NCBI GenBank assembly: GCA_964030785.1
Contig: OZ034969.1
Span: forward strand, 70,363,362 to 70,427,361
Source of the DNA: Siderastrea siderea
Lineage: Eukaryota > Cnidaria > Anthozoa > Scleractinia > Rhizangiidae
Direction: 5' to 3'
Length of the DNA stretch: 64,000 bases
In this document: in pieces, positions 1 to 10,341 of the stretch
How the letters are laid out: each line of letters starts with the position of its first letter
Position numbering within the stretch: the first letter of the stretch is position 1
The notes under the pieces: model-generated
Databases searched by the model: none
Told to the model about the DNA's origin: nothing
The model's input: the letters and a program-made list of their open reading frames with translations, nothing else
Program-made: the position numbers and the translations under genes

Positions 1-1
1 A

Positions 2-834
2 GGTCAAGTTAATCCTTCGGACTTAACATTTGCCACGAAATTTGTCGCAGTGTATTTGTTCATCAAGGTGAAGGGGTCTCGCCTTATGACTTATCAGTAT
101 TTGACAGTGGACATGATCAGAGCAGCTAAGGAGAACGGGGGATTCATCGACCAGAAAAAGTTCAAGACTGCTAGCAAATATGGATTTGACTCCTTAATTC
201 TGACCGATGCAAGCATGCAGGTGCTCGATAGCTACATAAATTTCGTAAGGCAATTGCTAAAACCCCAGTGCGAGTTCGTTCTGGTCACGAGAAATGGAGG
301 CCAGCACAGCAAATTGGGCGACGTCATGAGTAAACTGGTGTTTGATGCAATCGGAAAGTTCATTCATCCGACGCGCTATCGTCAAATTGTCGAGACGCAA
401 AGCCTCAATCTGCTCACAAGCAAGGAGCAAATTTTGTCAGAAGACCAAAAACACAGTTCTGCCGTTGCAAAAGTTCACTATCAAAAGCAAAGATCGCGCG
501 AAGTTGCTGTCAAAGCTCACGAGTGTCTACAAAAGCCACAAGGCACGAAAGCGGCTCAACTTCAAGTCTTGCAGCTCCAATCGAAACAGCAGAAACAAAG
601 AGCGCGCCCCCTAAAGAAAAGGATTCCCCGCCCACAAACCAATTGCGAGTTCAAAGAAATTATCGTCGGGTGTTGAAATTCACGGCAGACGAGGACGATT
701 TTCTCAAGAAGGGAATCGATCGGCACGGGTTTGGTCAGTGGACGGCAATTCTGAGGGATCCCGATCTCAAATTTCAAAACGGAAGAACGGCGGACTCTCT
801 CAAGAAAAGGGCTGGAATGAAAATGCAGCTATAG
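2..834 (+). pseudogene. Crypton-like tyrosine recombinase with C-terminal Myb/SANT domain, 5' partial and frameshifted
   Basis: The frame is open from base 2, so the gene runs in from the left edge. The first part carries motifs I associate with Crypton-derived proteins abundant in cnidarian genomes: F-I-K-V-K-G-S-R, M-T-Y-Q-Y-L-T, then I-H-P-T-R-Y-R-Q-I-V-E-T and a later D-Q-K-H-S-S..V-H-Y-Q-K block with the Arg/His/Tyr pattern of a tyrosine recombinase. From about 523 a different frame encodes a Ser/Pro linker and a Myb/SANT repeat (F-T-A-D-E-D-D-F-L at about 679, then G-Q-W-T-A-I-L and G-R-T-A-D-S-L-K). It stops at 832-834. The recombinase frame (frame 2) and the Myb frame (frame 1) do not join without an indel or an unseen intron between roughly 500 and 660. 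A poly(A) signal AATAAA lies at 880-885. It could be a domesticated host gene or a decayed transposon. Confidence 0.6.
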
Positions 835-837
835 CTT

Positions 838-2055
838 GACTTAATGTTTAGAAACAAAGTAATGTGCCAAAACTCGTCTAATAAAATATGGGACCGACCC
901 GACGGTCGCACCCTTTATCGTGTAAGAGATAGTCGAAGTAAAGTAAGCAAAGTTGCACTCGAAAAGTGACTTTCTTTTAATCAAGTTTGACGTTTTCCTT
1001 TCCTTTGCTTTCCTTACATGTATTACTTAATCGATACGCTAACTTTCAATCGACGAGATAACAAAATAAATCGCAACTGAAAAATTCTTCTGGTTCATTC
1101 TTGTGGACTGTCTAAACCATTCTGAGAAAACATAAATGACATTCATCATTTCAACTGAGAAATACATTTGATTTCATCTCGCACAATGTCAAAGAAACAA
1201 CTTAATATTCACACTCGTGTTTTTTTTCCTACTGTTTGTGTCTTCTACGCTTTCACTTAACAAATTACATCGACTGAATAACTGACTGAAAATAGTCACT
1301 TGAACAAAATACTAATTTCGAGGGCGTTGCTGCAACAGGAAAAAACTGGTTATTTTCTTCTGCTGTCCAATGGACGACTGGCTTTCGGCAAGGCGAGATC
1401 TTTTTCTCGCGCGCTTTGTAGTTTTAGCGGGTTCATTGCTGATCCGTTTGGCGTTTGGCATGCCACCCAATACGAAATGGCTGGAAGTACTTTCTTGCCA
1501 GGCGATGACAGTTGCGAAGCACTAATTGCAGACTCGTCACTTGAATCGTCGCTTTCTCTTAGTGCTTGTGATCTCTGTGGCGTTTTTCGTTTTTTGGTGT
1601 CTAATTTTGACGTACTTGTCGAGGAAAAGAAGAAACAGACTCCGTTGACTTTTGATAACTTCAGATCGCACTCGTCTCGTTTTTCGCAGATCCAGTTCCA
1701 TGCATTCTCTATTTCCTGGTCTTTTACACGCCATACACACTTAAATCCGACAACAGAACACTGTTTCTCAACTTTTGCGATGATACTACATTCCGCTTTA
1801 TCACGAATAAGCTTACTATTAAGCTGGGAGCACGGCTTGCTCATTTTAAAATTAAGCAACGCACTAAAGTACTCGGCTCATGTTTCCCTCTATTTAATGC
1901 GACCCCAAGATGATCGTAGACCAATTACAGTGCGAAAGCAGGCCGAAGGGAATAGGAACTCACCTTGGATTGGCCTAAGCCTGTTCTTATAGAAACGTGT
2001 AAGACCATCTGGGAACTAAACCACCAATTACAGTTCAGCACGATGAATTCATTAA
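838..2055. other. No recognised gene; one unexplained minus-strand open frame
   Basis: After the Crypton-like 3' end the sequence is AT-rich. A 169-codon minus-strand open frame (1859 to 1350) has a Lys/Arg-rich and Ser/Asp-rich composition that could belong to a nuclear protein exon. I recognise no domain, and a plus-strand frame overlaps it (1300-1992), so I do not call a gene. Confidence 0.3.
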
Positions 2056-2462
2056 ATATTGTTGTGTTTTAATTTATTCCGTTCATATACGGAGAACACG
2101 TTAAAACCGGTATACACCTTAACATCACCGGTAGAGTTCTTAGCTTGTACGCTACGTATATTAATTGAATTTATTAACTTCTCCTTCTACTATGTGTACT
2201 ACAGCTGCTAATAGTACAGCTTTCTCTGTGAGGATAAAGTGCTTAACGCTTTTAACGTATACGACGTATATGAGCTGAATTAATTTAATAATAAATAATA
2301 CCACTACTACAACTTTCTCTGTGATGATAAAGTGTGTAACGATTGTAACGTATTACTACGGATATGAACTGAATTAATTAAGTGATGAAATAATATTTTA
2401 ATTCATTCAGTTCATATCCGTAGTATACGTTAAAATCGTTAAACACTTTATCATCATAGAGA

Positions 2463-2465
<3 letters not shown>

Positions 2466-2510
<45 letters not shown>

Positions 2511-2590
2511 AAGTAGTAGTAATAGTAGTAGTAGTTGAAGTAGTAGTAGTAGTAGTAAGAGTAGTAGTGGTAATTGTAGTAGTAGTATTA
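2466..2590. repeat. (AGT)n microsatellite
   Basis: Imperfect run of AGT triplets abutting one copy of the palindromic-block motif. Confidence 0.9.
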
Positions 2591-2816
2591 CTAAAAGTTA
2601 ACTTTCTCTATGATGATAAAGTGTGTAACGAGTTTAACGTATACTACGGATATCAACTGAATTAATTAAAATAATAACAACTGAATCTATCATTAGTACT
2701 TCTAGCTCCAGCTACTTTCTCTATGATGATAAAGTGTGTAACGATTTTAACGTATACTACGGATATGAACTGAATTAAATAAAATAATAACAATAATAAT
2801 AATATTATTATTATAT

Positions 2817-2851
<35 letters not shown>

Positions 2852-2943
2852 ATATAAAAATAATATTATTATTAAATGTAAAGAAGATCCTCGCAGTTAT
2901 TAACGCAACTTACGCAGTTGCGAAAAGAAAGCCTGAAAAAATC

Positions 2944-3015
2944 AGGCTTGCCGGGACTCGAACCCTGACCTCTGCGATACCGGTGCAGCGCTCTAACCAA
3001 TTGAGCTATCAAGCC
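2944..3015 (-). tRNA. tRNA-like sequence, copy 1 (possible Thr GGT; likely tRNA-derived repeat)
   Basis: The minus strand has an A-box-like TAGCTCAATTGGT, a perfect B-box GGTTCGAGTCC, a D stem GCTC/GAGC and a T run just after the 3' end that could end RNA polymerase III transcription. The acceptor pairing GGCTTG/CAAGCC is only six pairs in normal register. Position 33 would be C instead of U, and there is a mismatch at the base of the anticodon stem. Either it is a divergent tRNA or, more likely, a tRNA-derived repeat. Confidence 0.45.
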
Positions 3016-3190
3016 AACTGGGAGCTGGTCATTAAATTGGTTGGTAATATACCCGGGAAAGATGAAGATGAAATTATGAATATATGAAATTCATTTATTT
3101 GAACTGCGGAATGAAGAAATAAATGTAAAGAAGATCCTCGCAGTTATTAACGCAACTTACGCAGTTGCGAAAAGAAAGCCTGAAAAAATC

Positions 3191-3262
3191 AGGCTTGCCG
3201 GGACTCGAACCCTGACCTCTGCGATACCGGTGCAGCGCTCTAACCAATTGAGCTATCAAGCC
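3191..3262 (-). tRNA. tRNA-like sequence, copy 2
   Basis: Same 72-base sequence as copy 1, displaced by one 247-bp repeat unit, with the same features and the same structural defects. Confidence 0.45.
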
Positions 3263-3432
3263 AACTGGGAGCTGGTCATTAAATTGGTTCGTAATATACC
3301 CGGGAAAGATGAAGATGAAATTATGAATATATGAAATTCATATATTTGAACTGCGGAATGAAGAAATAAATGTAAAGAAGATCCTCGCATTTATTAACGC
3401 AACTTACGCAATTTAATGACCAGCTCCCAGTT

Positions 3433-3504
3433 GGCTTGATAGCTCAATTGGTTAGAGCGCTGCACCGGTATCGCAGAGGTCAGGGTTCGAGTCCCGGCAA
3501 GCCT
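3433..3504 (+). tRNA. tRNA-like sequence, copy 3, inverted
   Basis: Plus-strand copy with A box near 3440 and B box near 3485, followed by a T6 run at 3508-3513. Its orientation is opposite to copies 1 and 2 and it forms the right half of the palindrome. Confidence 0.45.
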
Positions 3505-4408
3505 GATTTTTTCAGGCTTTCTTTTCGCAACTGCGTAAGTTGCGTTAATAACTGCGAGGATCTTCTTTACATTTATTTCTTCATTCCGCAGTTCAAATAT
3601 ATGAATTTCATATATTCATAATTTCAATATTATTATTATTGTTATTATTTTAATTAATTCAGTTCATATCCATAGTATACGTTAAAATCGTTACACACTT
3701 TACCATCATAGAGAAAGTAGCTGGAGGTAGAAGTAATAATGATAGATTCAGTTGTTATTATTTTAATTAATTCAGTTGATATCCGTAGTATACGTTACAA
3801 TCGTTACACACTTTATCATCATAGAGAAAGTAGCTGGAGCTAGAAGTACTAATGATAGATTCAGTTGAAATACGTGGTATACGTTGAGACCGTTAAACAC
3901 TTTAACATCAGGGAAAAGTTCTTGTAGCACTCGTGTGTAGTCTTGGTGACCTGGTGACCGCCTTTTTCAGTCTATGAAGGCTATAGAAGGCTTCATTGTA
4001 GTCCATTGCCAAGTTTACAACGAATATAAAGTGCATGCACGGCGTATTGTAAGTCACAGTTATTTCGTAAAACAACAAAGGTTAAGTTTATCTTTTTGTT
4101 CTGGCCTGTGATGCCATAGTCTTTTCTCCCAAGGGTTTAGCGGATTTAGCGTGGAAAACGTACTTTGAAAGTATAATTTGGTCACGTTGAGGAACAAAGA
4201 GGACCGAATTATACCTGTTCCCTTTGGTGTTCTATATTATGAGCAATATCTTGAAGCCAGTTGTGTTTTTCTGGTCGATTTGCCATTTCAACATCAATAG
4301 GAAGACAGACACATCATGCCAGAACATAACAAGTAACCAGTACAGAAAACAAGTCGCATCGTGGCTTCAAAGAGAAAAGGAACAAGAATTTTGGGAAGCG
4401 ATCGTTTC

Positions 4409-4466
4409 TTCCTTCCTTCCTTCCTTCCTTCCTTCCTTCCCTCCTTCCTTCCTTCCTTCCTTCCTT
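4409..4466. repeat. (TTCC)n microsatellite
   Basis: Tetranucleotide CCTT run. The surrounding Pro/Ser-Phe/Leu-rich open frame is a by-product of the repeat. Confidence 0.9.
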
Positions 4467-5037
4467 GCTTCCTTTAAAATGAATGAAAATGATGGGTTAG
4501 TAGCTGAACAAGAGGTGTCATTAGTTTATTCAAGTATATTCAAACCCATATACCCCTTCCATTTCGAATGCCACCAAATAGATCCAGTCCAGATATCGGA
4601 TTAGATAGGCCTTTCACCGCACGAGACCTCCTACACTTTTCAATTTGTTTTGTTTAATTTAGCTTAGAAAGGTGAATCATAAGGTGTCAATGTTTAATCT
4701 TTGTCATGCACGCTCTCAGGGAGGAGAGTGGGTCCCAATGAAGTGTTCACGCCAAGATTGAAACCCTTACCTTTCAATATACCAGGGCTGAATATACTAA
4801 TTATTATTGAAATGGTACCCTTCATTCATACCTGCAAAATAGATTGCACCGTTTTTTACTTTAAAAATAAGCCAATAGGCTTTAAGCCACTCGAAGGCTC
4901 CAGGCTTTCCCTTAGTTTTTCGCTGTTATTTCTGTTCAATTTAAGCAACCTTTTTGCTTTACATTTTTCAGATACTTGGGCTCTGAAGTTGAAGAGAGTT
5001 TCACGTAGTCAGTGCACTGCGTTCTTAACCGAAGCAC

Positions 5038-6931
5038 ATGGCGGCACAAAGTTCAGGTAACGTACCTTATAATCATTTTAGGTATTTCAGTAATAGAAAG
5101 GTAGAATTAGGGGAGAATTGTATACATCCGACGTTTACCTGAGGAAGAGATCGACTGGAGAACAAACACGTTTTATTCGCGCCAAAATACGCAAGGGTAT
5201 TCATTCATGAACGTTGATGTCTTTTCAAATAAGAAACAGTTATGAGAACTGGGGTTGTCATGTTGATGATCATTCAAATATTGAAATATTTCCCCCCCTC
5301 GTTTTTACTATAATTGGGATGTATGCTTGCAGAGTAAATGAAAGTGCTTGAAGAAAACTCCGTAAAAGTGCTATTCAACGTTACACTGGTAAGGAAATTT
5401 AATTCACAAGAAGTGAAGAAAAAAAGTATTTCAACTCGGTGCAATTCGAGCCCAACCGCCGAATTTGTTCGTAGAGCATAGTTGATCAAACTCTGGTGTA
5501 TATTCAGTGTGGCGCGGCCCAGCATTTCATGCGAGGAATGTATGGTCTACAATGTAGTAGTAGCTAGGAAATCATTTTGCCTGTCTACAGCTTGTTATTT
5601 ATCATGCATTGACAAACAGTAAAAAGTATATTACTTAAAAACAAAATGTACATTTTGTCAATGCCCGAGTCCATTACTTGCGGTATTGGAGTTCTCTCGG
5701 GTGTGCTTTCGAGAAAGTCACCCACTAGTAGTGCCTTTATTTATCGAGCGTGCTCATGCGTGCGTGCATGATAGGGTTGAACAGTTACAACGATTCGTTC
5801 TGTTACCCAGGTGCTGGTGCTCATGCCCTGCAGGTTTCAAACGGTTGCTTAGTATCGTTAAACTTCATTTTAAGGTACTTTCGAAGTAGAAAGGTAGCAG
5901 TATTCTACGTGTGTTTCTTCAGGACCGAGACGATTTGGACGTTCGATGTCTGTCGTGTACTTTGGGGAGAACGGAAAACAAACAAGTTCCATTCTTGCAA
6001 AAATATGCAAGGGGCATTTCACATGTTTTCCAAGAAACTGAAGAACAGTAATACTGAAAGTTTACTGCGTTGATAATTCTCCAAATGTTTTTTTTTTTAA
6101 GTTTAAACATTAACTGAAGGTAGTTTTTCTATTGTTGCTTTGTTTTAAGGTAAACAAGAAACGAACGGATTGAAAACGGGGGATGGAGGGGGTTGGGGTC
6201 GTTGCTAGAGTTGTATGGCCTGGTTATGATCGTATAGCAGTATAGGGGACCATTTGAAGTGTGCAGTTACCTCAGTGTCTGAAGTTTTCTTACATATCAC
6301 ACCTTTAAAAAAACAGCAGCAGCAGCATATAGACGAATAAGGCAAATATTGTCAATGCCATGAGTCGATTACCCGAGGTACTAGCGTTTTCTCTTGCGTG
6401 CTTTTGTCTAGCAATCTTCGACCAAAGGCTGACTTATTAGCTCGGAAGCCGATCAAACGGAACCCCCATAAGAAAGCATGGATAACTTTAGTAAGGTTTC
6501 ACGTGGTCGGGCGCGCGAGAAACGCCTCGGTCTCTTAGAGTACGAGTCGATTGATTGCCTGAGGAGATCAGCGCTCTGAGGGACGTTCGTACGATAGATG
6601 GACTGATGATCTTCATTTTTTTATTGCAGTTGTGGTAATCAAAGCGGGTGTCATTAAAGACGATGAGTTAGAAGAGTTGTCAGAGAAGCTGGGCAATTCC
6701 TGGAAACCACTTGCTCGGCGACTGGGATTTAGCATGGGCGAGATAACTGGGTTTCACAAGGATAATGAGGAGTATACTGAAAAGGCATTGAGTATGCTGA
6801 AAAAGTGGAAGGAAAAAGTTGGCTCAGGAGCAACCTACTGGGAGATGTATGTCGGCCTTTGTCATGAATATGTCACGCGAAGGGATTTAGCAGAGGAGAT
6901 TTGTTGTCAAGATTCTCCCGTTTCTCATGAG
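5038..6931 (+). CDS. Death-domain protein with micro start exon (exons 5038-5056 and 6630-6931; 3' end unresolved)
   Basis: A 5' UTR/start exon begins after a TTTTTCAG acceptor at 4971 and carries ATG at 5038, encoding M-A-A-Q-S-S before GTAACG at 5057 (phase 1). The next exon starts after TTATTGCAG at 6630. It encodes a Death domain of about 90 residues, recognisable by L-E-E-L-S-E-K-L-G..W-K-P-L-A-R-R-L-G-F, I-T-G-F-H-K-D-N and M-L-K-K-W-K, then a conserved L-A-E-E-I-C-C tail. The donor at 6932 is GTAAGC, in phase 0. Death domains mediate homotypic assembly in cell-death and innate signalling. The exon closely resembles the DD exons at 54249, 61570 and 32722. Where the transcript goes next is unclear: it may splice to the membrane-protein exons from about 7620, or to an unseen terminal exon. 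The start exon is supported by its duplicate at 31878. Confidence 0.7.
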
Positions 6932-7180
6932 GTAAGCAGCTTTTCATGGTTCCAGATTTCTGTTAGTTATATTTACTTAATTAGAGGTGCTTAGTCTACT
7001 AATCTATTAAAAGAAGTTGCTTGGTTTAAATGCTTGATCTGTTTTAAATGATACTACCGTACTTGGAAATGAACGATGACTTGCACATTAGTCATTCAGG
7101 CGTCATATTTCTCTGGCCGTCTTTGTGGTGCTTTTAATTTTTTAATTATTTTTCAATTTCGATAAAAATGTAAAGCGTAA

Positions 7181-7223
7181 ACGATTAGCAGAGGAGATTT
7201 GTTGTCATGTTTCTGAAGAGGTA
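7181..7223 (+). repeat. Partial duplicate of the Death-domain exon 3' end with splice donor
   Basis: About 40 bases repeat the last part of the 6630-6931 exon (the A-E-E-I-C-C segment) with the GTAAGC donor and flanking intron start. It looks like a local duplication left in the intron. Confidence 0.55.
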
Positions 7224-7619
7224 AGCAGCTTTTCTTGTTTTTGTTGCATGATCTATTGAAATTGTGATTAGTCAGCTTTTCTTCCAATAGATATTATAGA
7301 TATTATTATTTCATATAATCACACAAGATGGCTTGATTGGAATTTTTAATGGTGACATGTATTTCCCATCCAGTCCGCCGTCTTGTCTAAACCTTGTGGT
7401 ATATTTACCCATCATGCCTTATTTTACAACTTTGTGACAGCATACATGACATCTCCTTTTTTTAACAACAAACGTGACTAGGTTGCATGTTCTTAAGGCT
7501 TTCAACAAATGAAAACAACAACATAAATAAAAACAAAACAAAACAAAACAAGTCACTGTTCATAGTTCTGGAAACAAATCATTGTTCATAGTCTTTGAAC
7601 AAGTCACTGTTCATGGTCC

Positions 7620-9279
7620 TTGAACAATAAGACGAGCAACCAAGTGGCGGAAATGGTAGACAACTGCCTTAAATTCGACTATCAAATTCACGACGCGTTA
7701 ATTTCAACGAAACCACCATTCGACAATTATTTTAATATCTCCCGAGCCATTTTTCCCTCAGAGGACATATCTTCTAAACTCATTAACATCTGGGTGCACT
7801 TCACAATCTCTTCAATTAACTTCACTGAAGTTGATCAACGACAATATATTTGGAGCCGGTCATGTTTGTATGTAAGTGATCGTTACTTGAGTCTCCGAGC
7901 CATGAGCATCTATTCCTTGGGTGCCATCTGGCCTGACAGAAGACAACAAGAACTGCACATTACCCTTGTAAAATTTTGTAACCCAATGGAAAAAGAGACT
8001 AAATTAGTCGAGTTCTTATCGACGGTAAGTATCTGTAATAGTTTTAATTTAACGTCTGATTGTATGACTTGTATGGTACCGCATCTAATACCTAATCAGG
8101 CAAACTGCAAGCAGCTACATTTGACTTGCACGCAGTGACTGATGAGAGAGCATCATTCGCACGACTATTAAGCCAAAACTAGTACATAGTTTTTCCGGCA
8201 TTTAGCTCGAAATAACTTGTTTTCAATAACTTACACAGTAATAAAATGAAAGAGGATTATGATTTTAAGCAACTTGAATTGTGTTTTATGGCTCTATCAG
8301 TAGCTCACAAATTGTTGGAAATAAAAAGCAGCTTACTGCTAGTTAAGACCATAAACAAAACGTACGTGGCCAATGAATACATCTCTTCTCATTAACTTTT
8401 TTTTTCTCTTTGCAGCTTGAGGATATCGCCATAAGCCCACAAAACTTTAATCCGTCCCTGAACAATGTCGAATGCGTTGTGGAAGAAGGTTCTAAAGATA
8501 AGTTTGAAAGTGTGAAAAAGGCATTTCCTCAAATGTGCTGGATATTTTGGCTTTTCTCTCTGATTGGAAGTTATTTTATAAACATGATATGTATTCAGCT
8601 CTTCAATGAAACATACGATAATAACAGTGATGTCGTTGTAAAGGCAACACTATTTTTCTTAATTGTCGTGTTTTGCCTGGGAGTTATTTCTGCAATAACT
8701 GCCTTAAGTTACAGCGCACAAGGCAGCCAAGTTGTTTATCCTTTAGTTTACCTATTTTCTATTGTACTTGTATTTTTGCGCGGATTTATGTACTGCAGAA
8801 TTAACCTCAAAGCCGACGCTCGGGTCAACCCTAGAACACTGCAGAACATTTCTCCTTATGCCGTGGATCCAGGTTGCTTCATAGTGGTTCATTACGTGTT
8901 GTGGATGATGATTGGTATGATCACTGAACCCTTCTGGGCTTTACCTGTGGTTACATCTTGTGCAGTAGTAATATTCCTATTCTACGTTTCGGCTTTCTTC
9001 TACCTCTCTGCAGATAGACATTGGGATACAAGAGACAAAGTTAATTTGGCCGTGCTGGTCTTCGCTGTATTGTCAACGATATCTGTGCAGTTTTCGTTTT
9101 TCTTAGTAGGTAGCCACTTCTTTAATGAAGGCCTTGTGTCAAGCATTATTCCCAGTGTGTTAGTTGTAATATTGAGCGTTTGGCGCAAATTTTTTAAAGA
9201 TTATGATAATGCTGAACCTTCTGCGGCAAAACCGGAACATATGACTTCGGAAGATGAAACGATGTTACCGCGACGATAA
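7620..9279 (+). CDS. Polytopic membrane protein of unknown function (exons about 7620-8024 and 8416-9279)
   Basis: The first exon is open from 7599 and ends at a GTAAGT donor (8025). The second begins after a TTTGCAG acceptor at 8416 in the same phase (0) and stops at 9277-9279, with AATAAA at 9365-9370. The exon 1 product is soluble-looking, with N-I-S and N-F-T sequons. Exon 2 encodes roughly seven hydrophobic segments (translated residues near 38-60, 74-98, 107-125, 158-176, 177-200, 212-233 and 241-258, counted from 8410) and an acidic C-terminus. I do not recognise the family. The true start is unresolved: ATG at 7653 is one option, and splicing from the DD exon upstream is another. A short tandem repeat (ttcatagtctttgaac-like) lies just upstream, at about 7550-7625. 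Confidence 0.6.
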
Positions 9280-9908
9280 AGACCTGACAGGGCCCATTTA
9301 AGCAAAGCAGGTTCAAGCTAGTCCTTTCTGAATCTTCGTCAACTTTGAATGGAGTTTTATAGTTAATAAATTTATATTCTAGCAAATAATTTTGTCTCTC
9401 ATTTTTGCCATGTCTCCTATCTAAATTATATCTTGAACCCGGCATTGAAAACGTCTGTTCAATACTGGAGATAGTAGCGTTTAGTTTCATAGTGAGTAAC
9501 GTTTTATTTCATGAATAGGGAGGGATTAAGTGAACCTAACTTTTGACATTTCTGACTTTTCATGCAAGCAAGCACCTCCTATATAAAACATGTGTAGAGT
9601 AGTAGCGCCAACACAATGACTAGATGCTACAACCAACCACCTTTCTAACAAGTCAACATACTGAGTTAATATTCAACATATGCAAAGGGGGTCTGAGTTT
9701 GCTTGAGGTTATGGCTTAACAGAAGTGGAGCGTTTTAGCTTAAACAATTTTACATAATCTTCTTACATCAGATGTAACCACAAGTCACATTTAACTTCTA
9801 AATTTGGATAAAAGAAATGCTAAATATTGACGTTTTCAAGTGATCCAGTCGTGATAACATTCCCTTTACGTCCCACAGTGTGAAACTCACTTATTTGTTG
9901 GTAGTGTA

Positions 9909-10337
9909 AGCCCCTGGGGGGGGGACTCCCATATGAAAGTGACGGGGATGCCCGTCGGAAAATTAGAATTAACACCCTAAAGGAGACCAATCTGGGCGTG
10001 GTTCCGGCTTTATTTAACCCCTAAGGGAGACGATGCAAAAACAGACAACTAAATAAGAGCTATACAGATGTTAATTGCGCTAAAGATGTTGCAATCGAAT
10101 GCTGTCTTCTATGAGTAAATTTTAACAACGGCGATTTGTGTGCTGCTCTAGACCACTAACACAGTATAATATAGATATTTCTTGACACACAACCCTAAGC
10201 GATACCTTTGTGGGTAAAAATATTGGCTTTCCGTCCTCAACACTCTAAGTGAGACCAACATCTGCAATTTATAACCCCAAGCGAGACGACGAGCATCCCC
10301 GTCACTTTCATACAGGAGTCTCCCCCCCCCCCCGGGG
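9909..10337. mobile_element. MITE-like element with G/C-run inverted ends
   Basis: The left end (CCCCTGGGGGGGGGACTCCC then ATGAAAGTGACGGGGATGC) is mirrored at the right (GCATCCCCGTCACTTTCAT ... GGAGTCTCCCCCCC). A TGTA lies directly outside each end (9905-9908 and 10338-10341), a possible 4-bp target duplication. No coding capacity. Confidence 0.7.
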
Positions 10338-10341
10338 TGTA

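Larger units (their letters stand above)
2874..3367 (-). repeat. 247-bp tandem duplication carrying tRNA-like units
   Basis: The unit 2874-3120 is repeated almost exactly at 3121-3367, and a third partial start lies at 3368. Each full unit contains one minus-strand tRNA-like sequence. The fourth copy of the tRNA segment (about 3409-3628) is inverted. Confidence 0.85.
2070..3915. repeat. Compound palindromic repeat block with tRNA-like core
   Basis: A roughly 65-75 bp motif (core: cagttcatatccgtagtata ... acactttatcatcatagaga) recurs about eight times. On the left it lies mostly on the minus strand (near 2221, 2311, 2600 and 2713); on the right it lies on the plus strand (near 3643, 3760 and 3855). 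Plus-strand copies also occur at 2075 and 2399. Between the two sides are three tRNA-like units: two direct minus copies in a 247 bp tandem repeat, then one plus copy. The outer sequence around 2680-2730 is the inverse of 3820-3867, so much of 2590-3870 is a large imperfect palindrome. AGT and AAT microsatellites are embedded in it. Confidence 0.75.

Noticed and set aside
3436..3621. 61-codon frame starting in the tRNA-like unit
   Set aside because: It is a translation through the tRNA-like sequence, a known source of spurious gene predictions.
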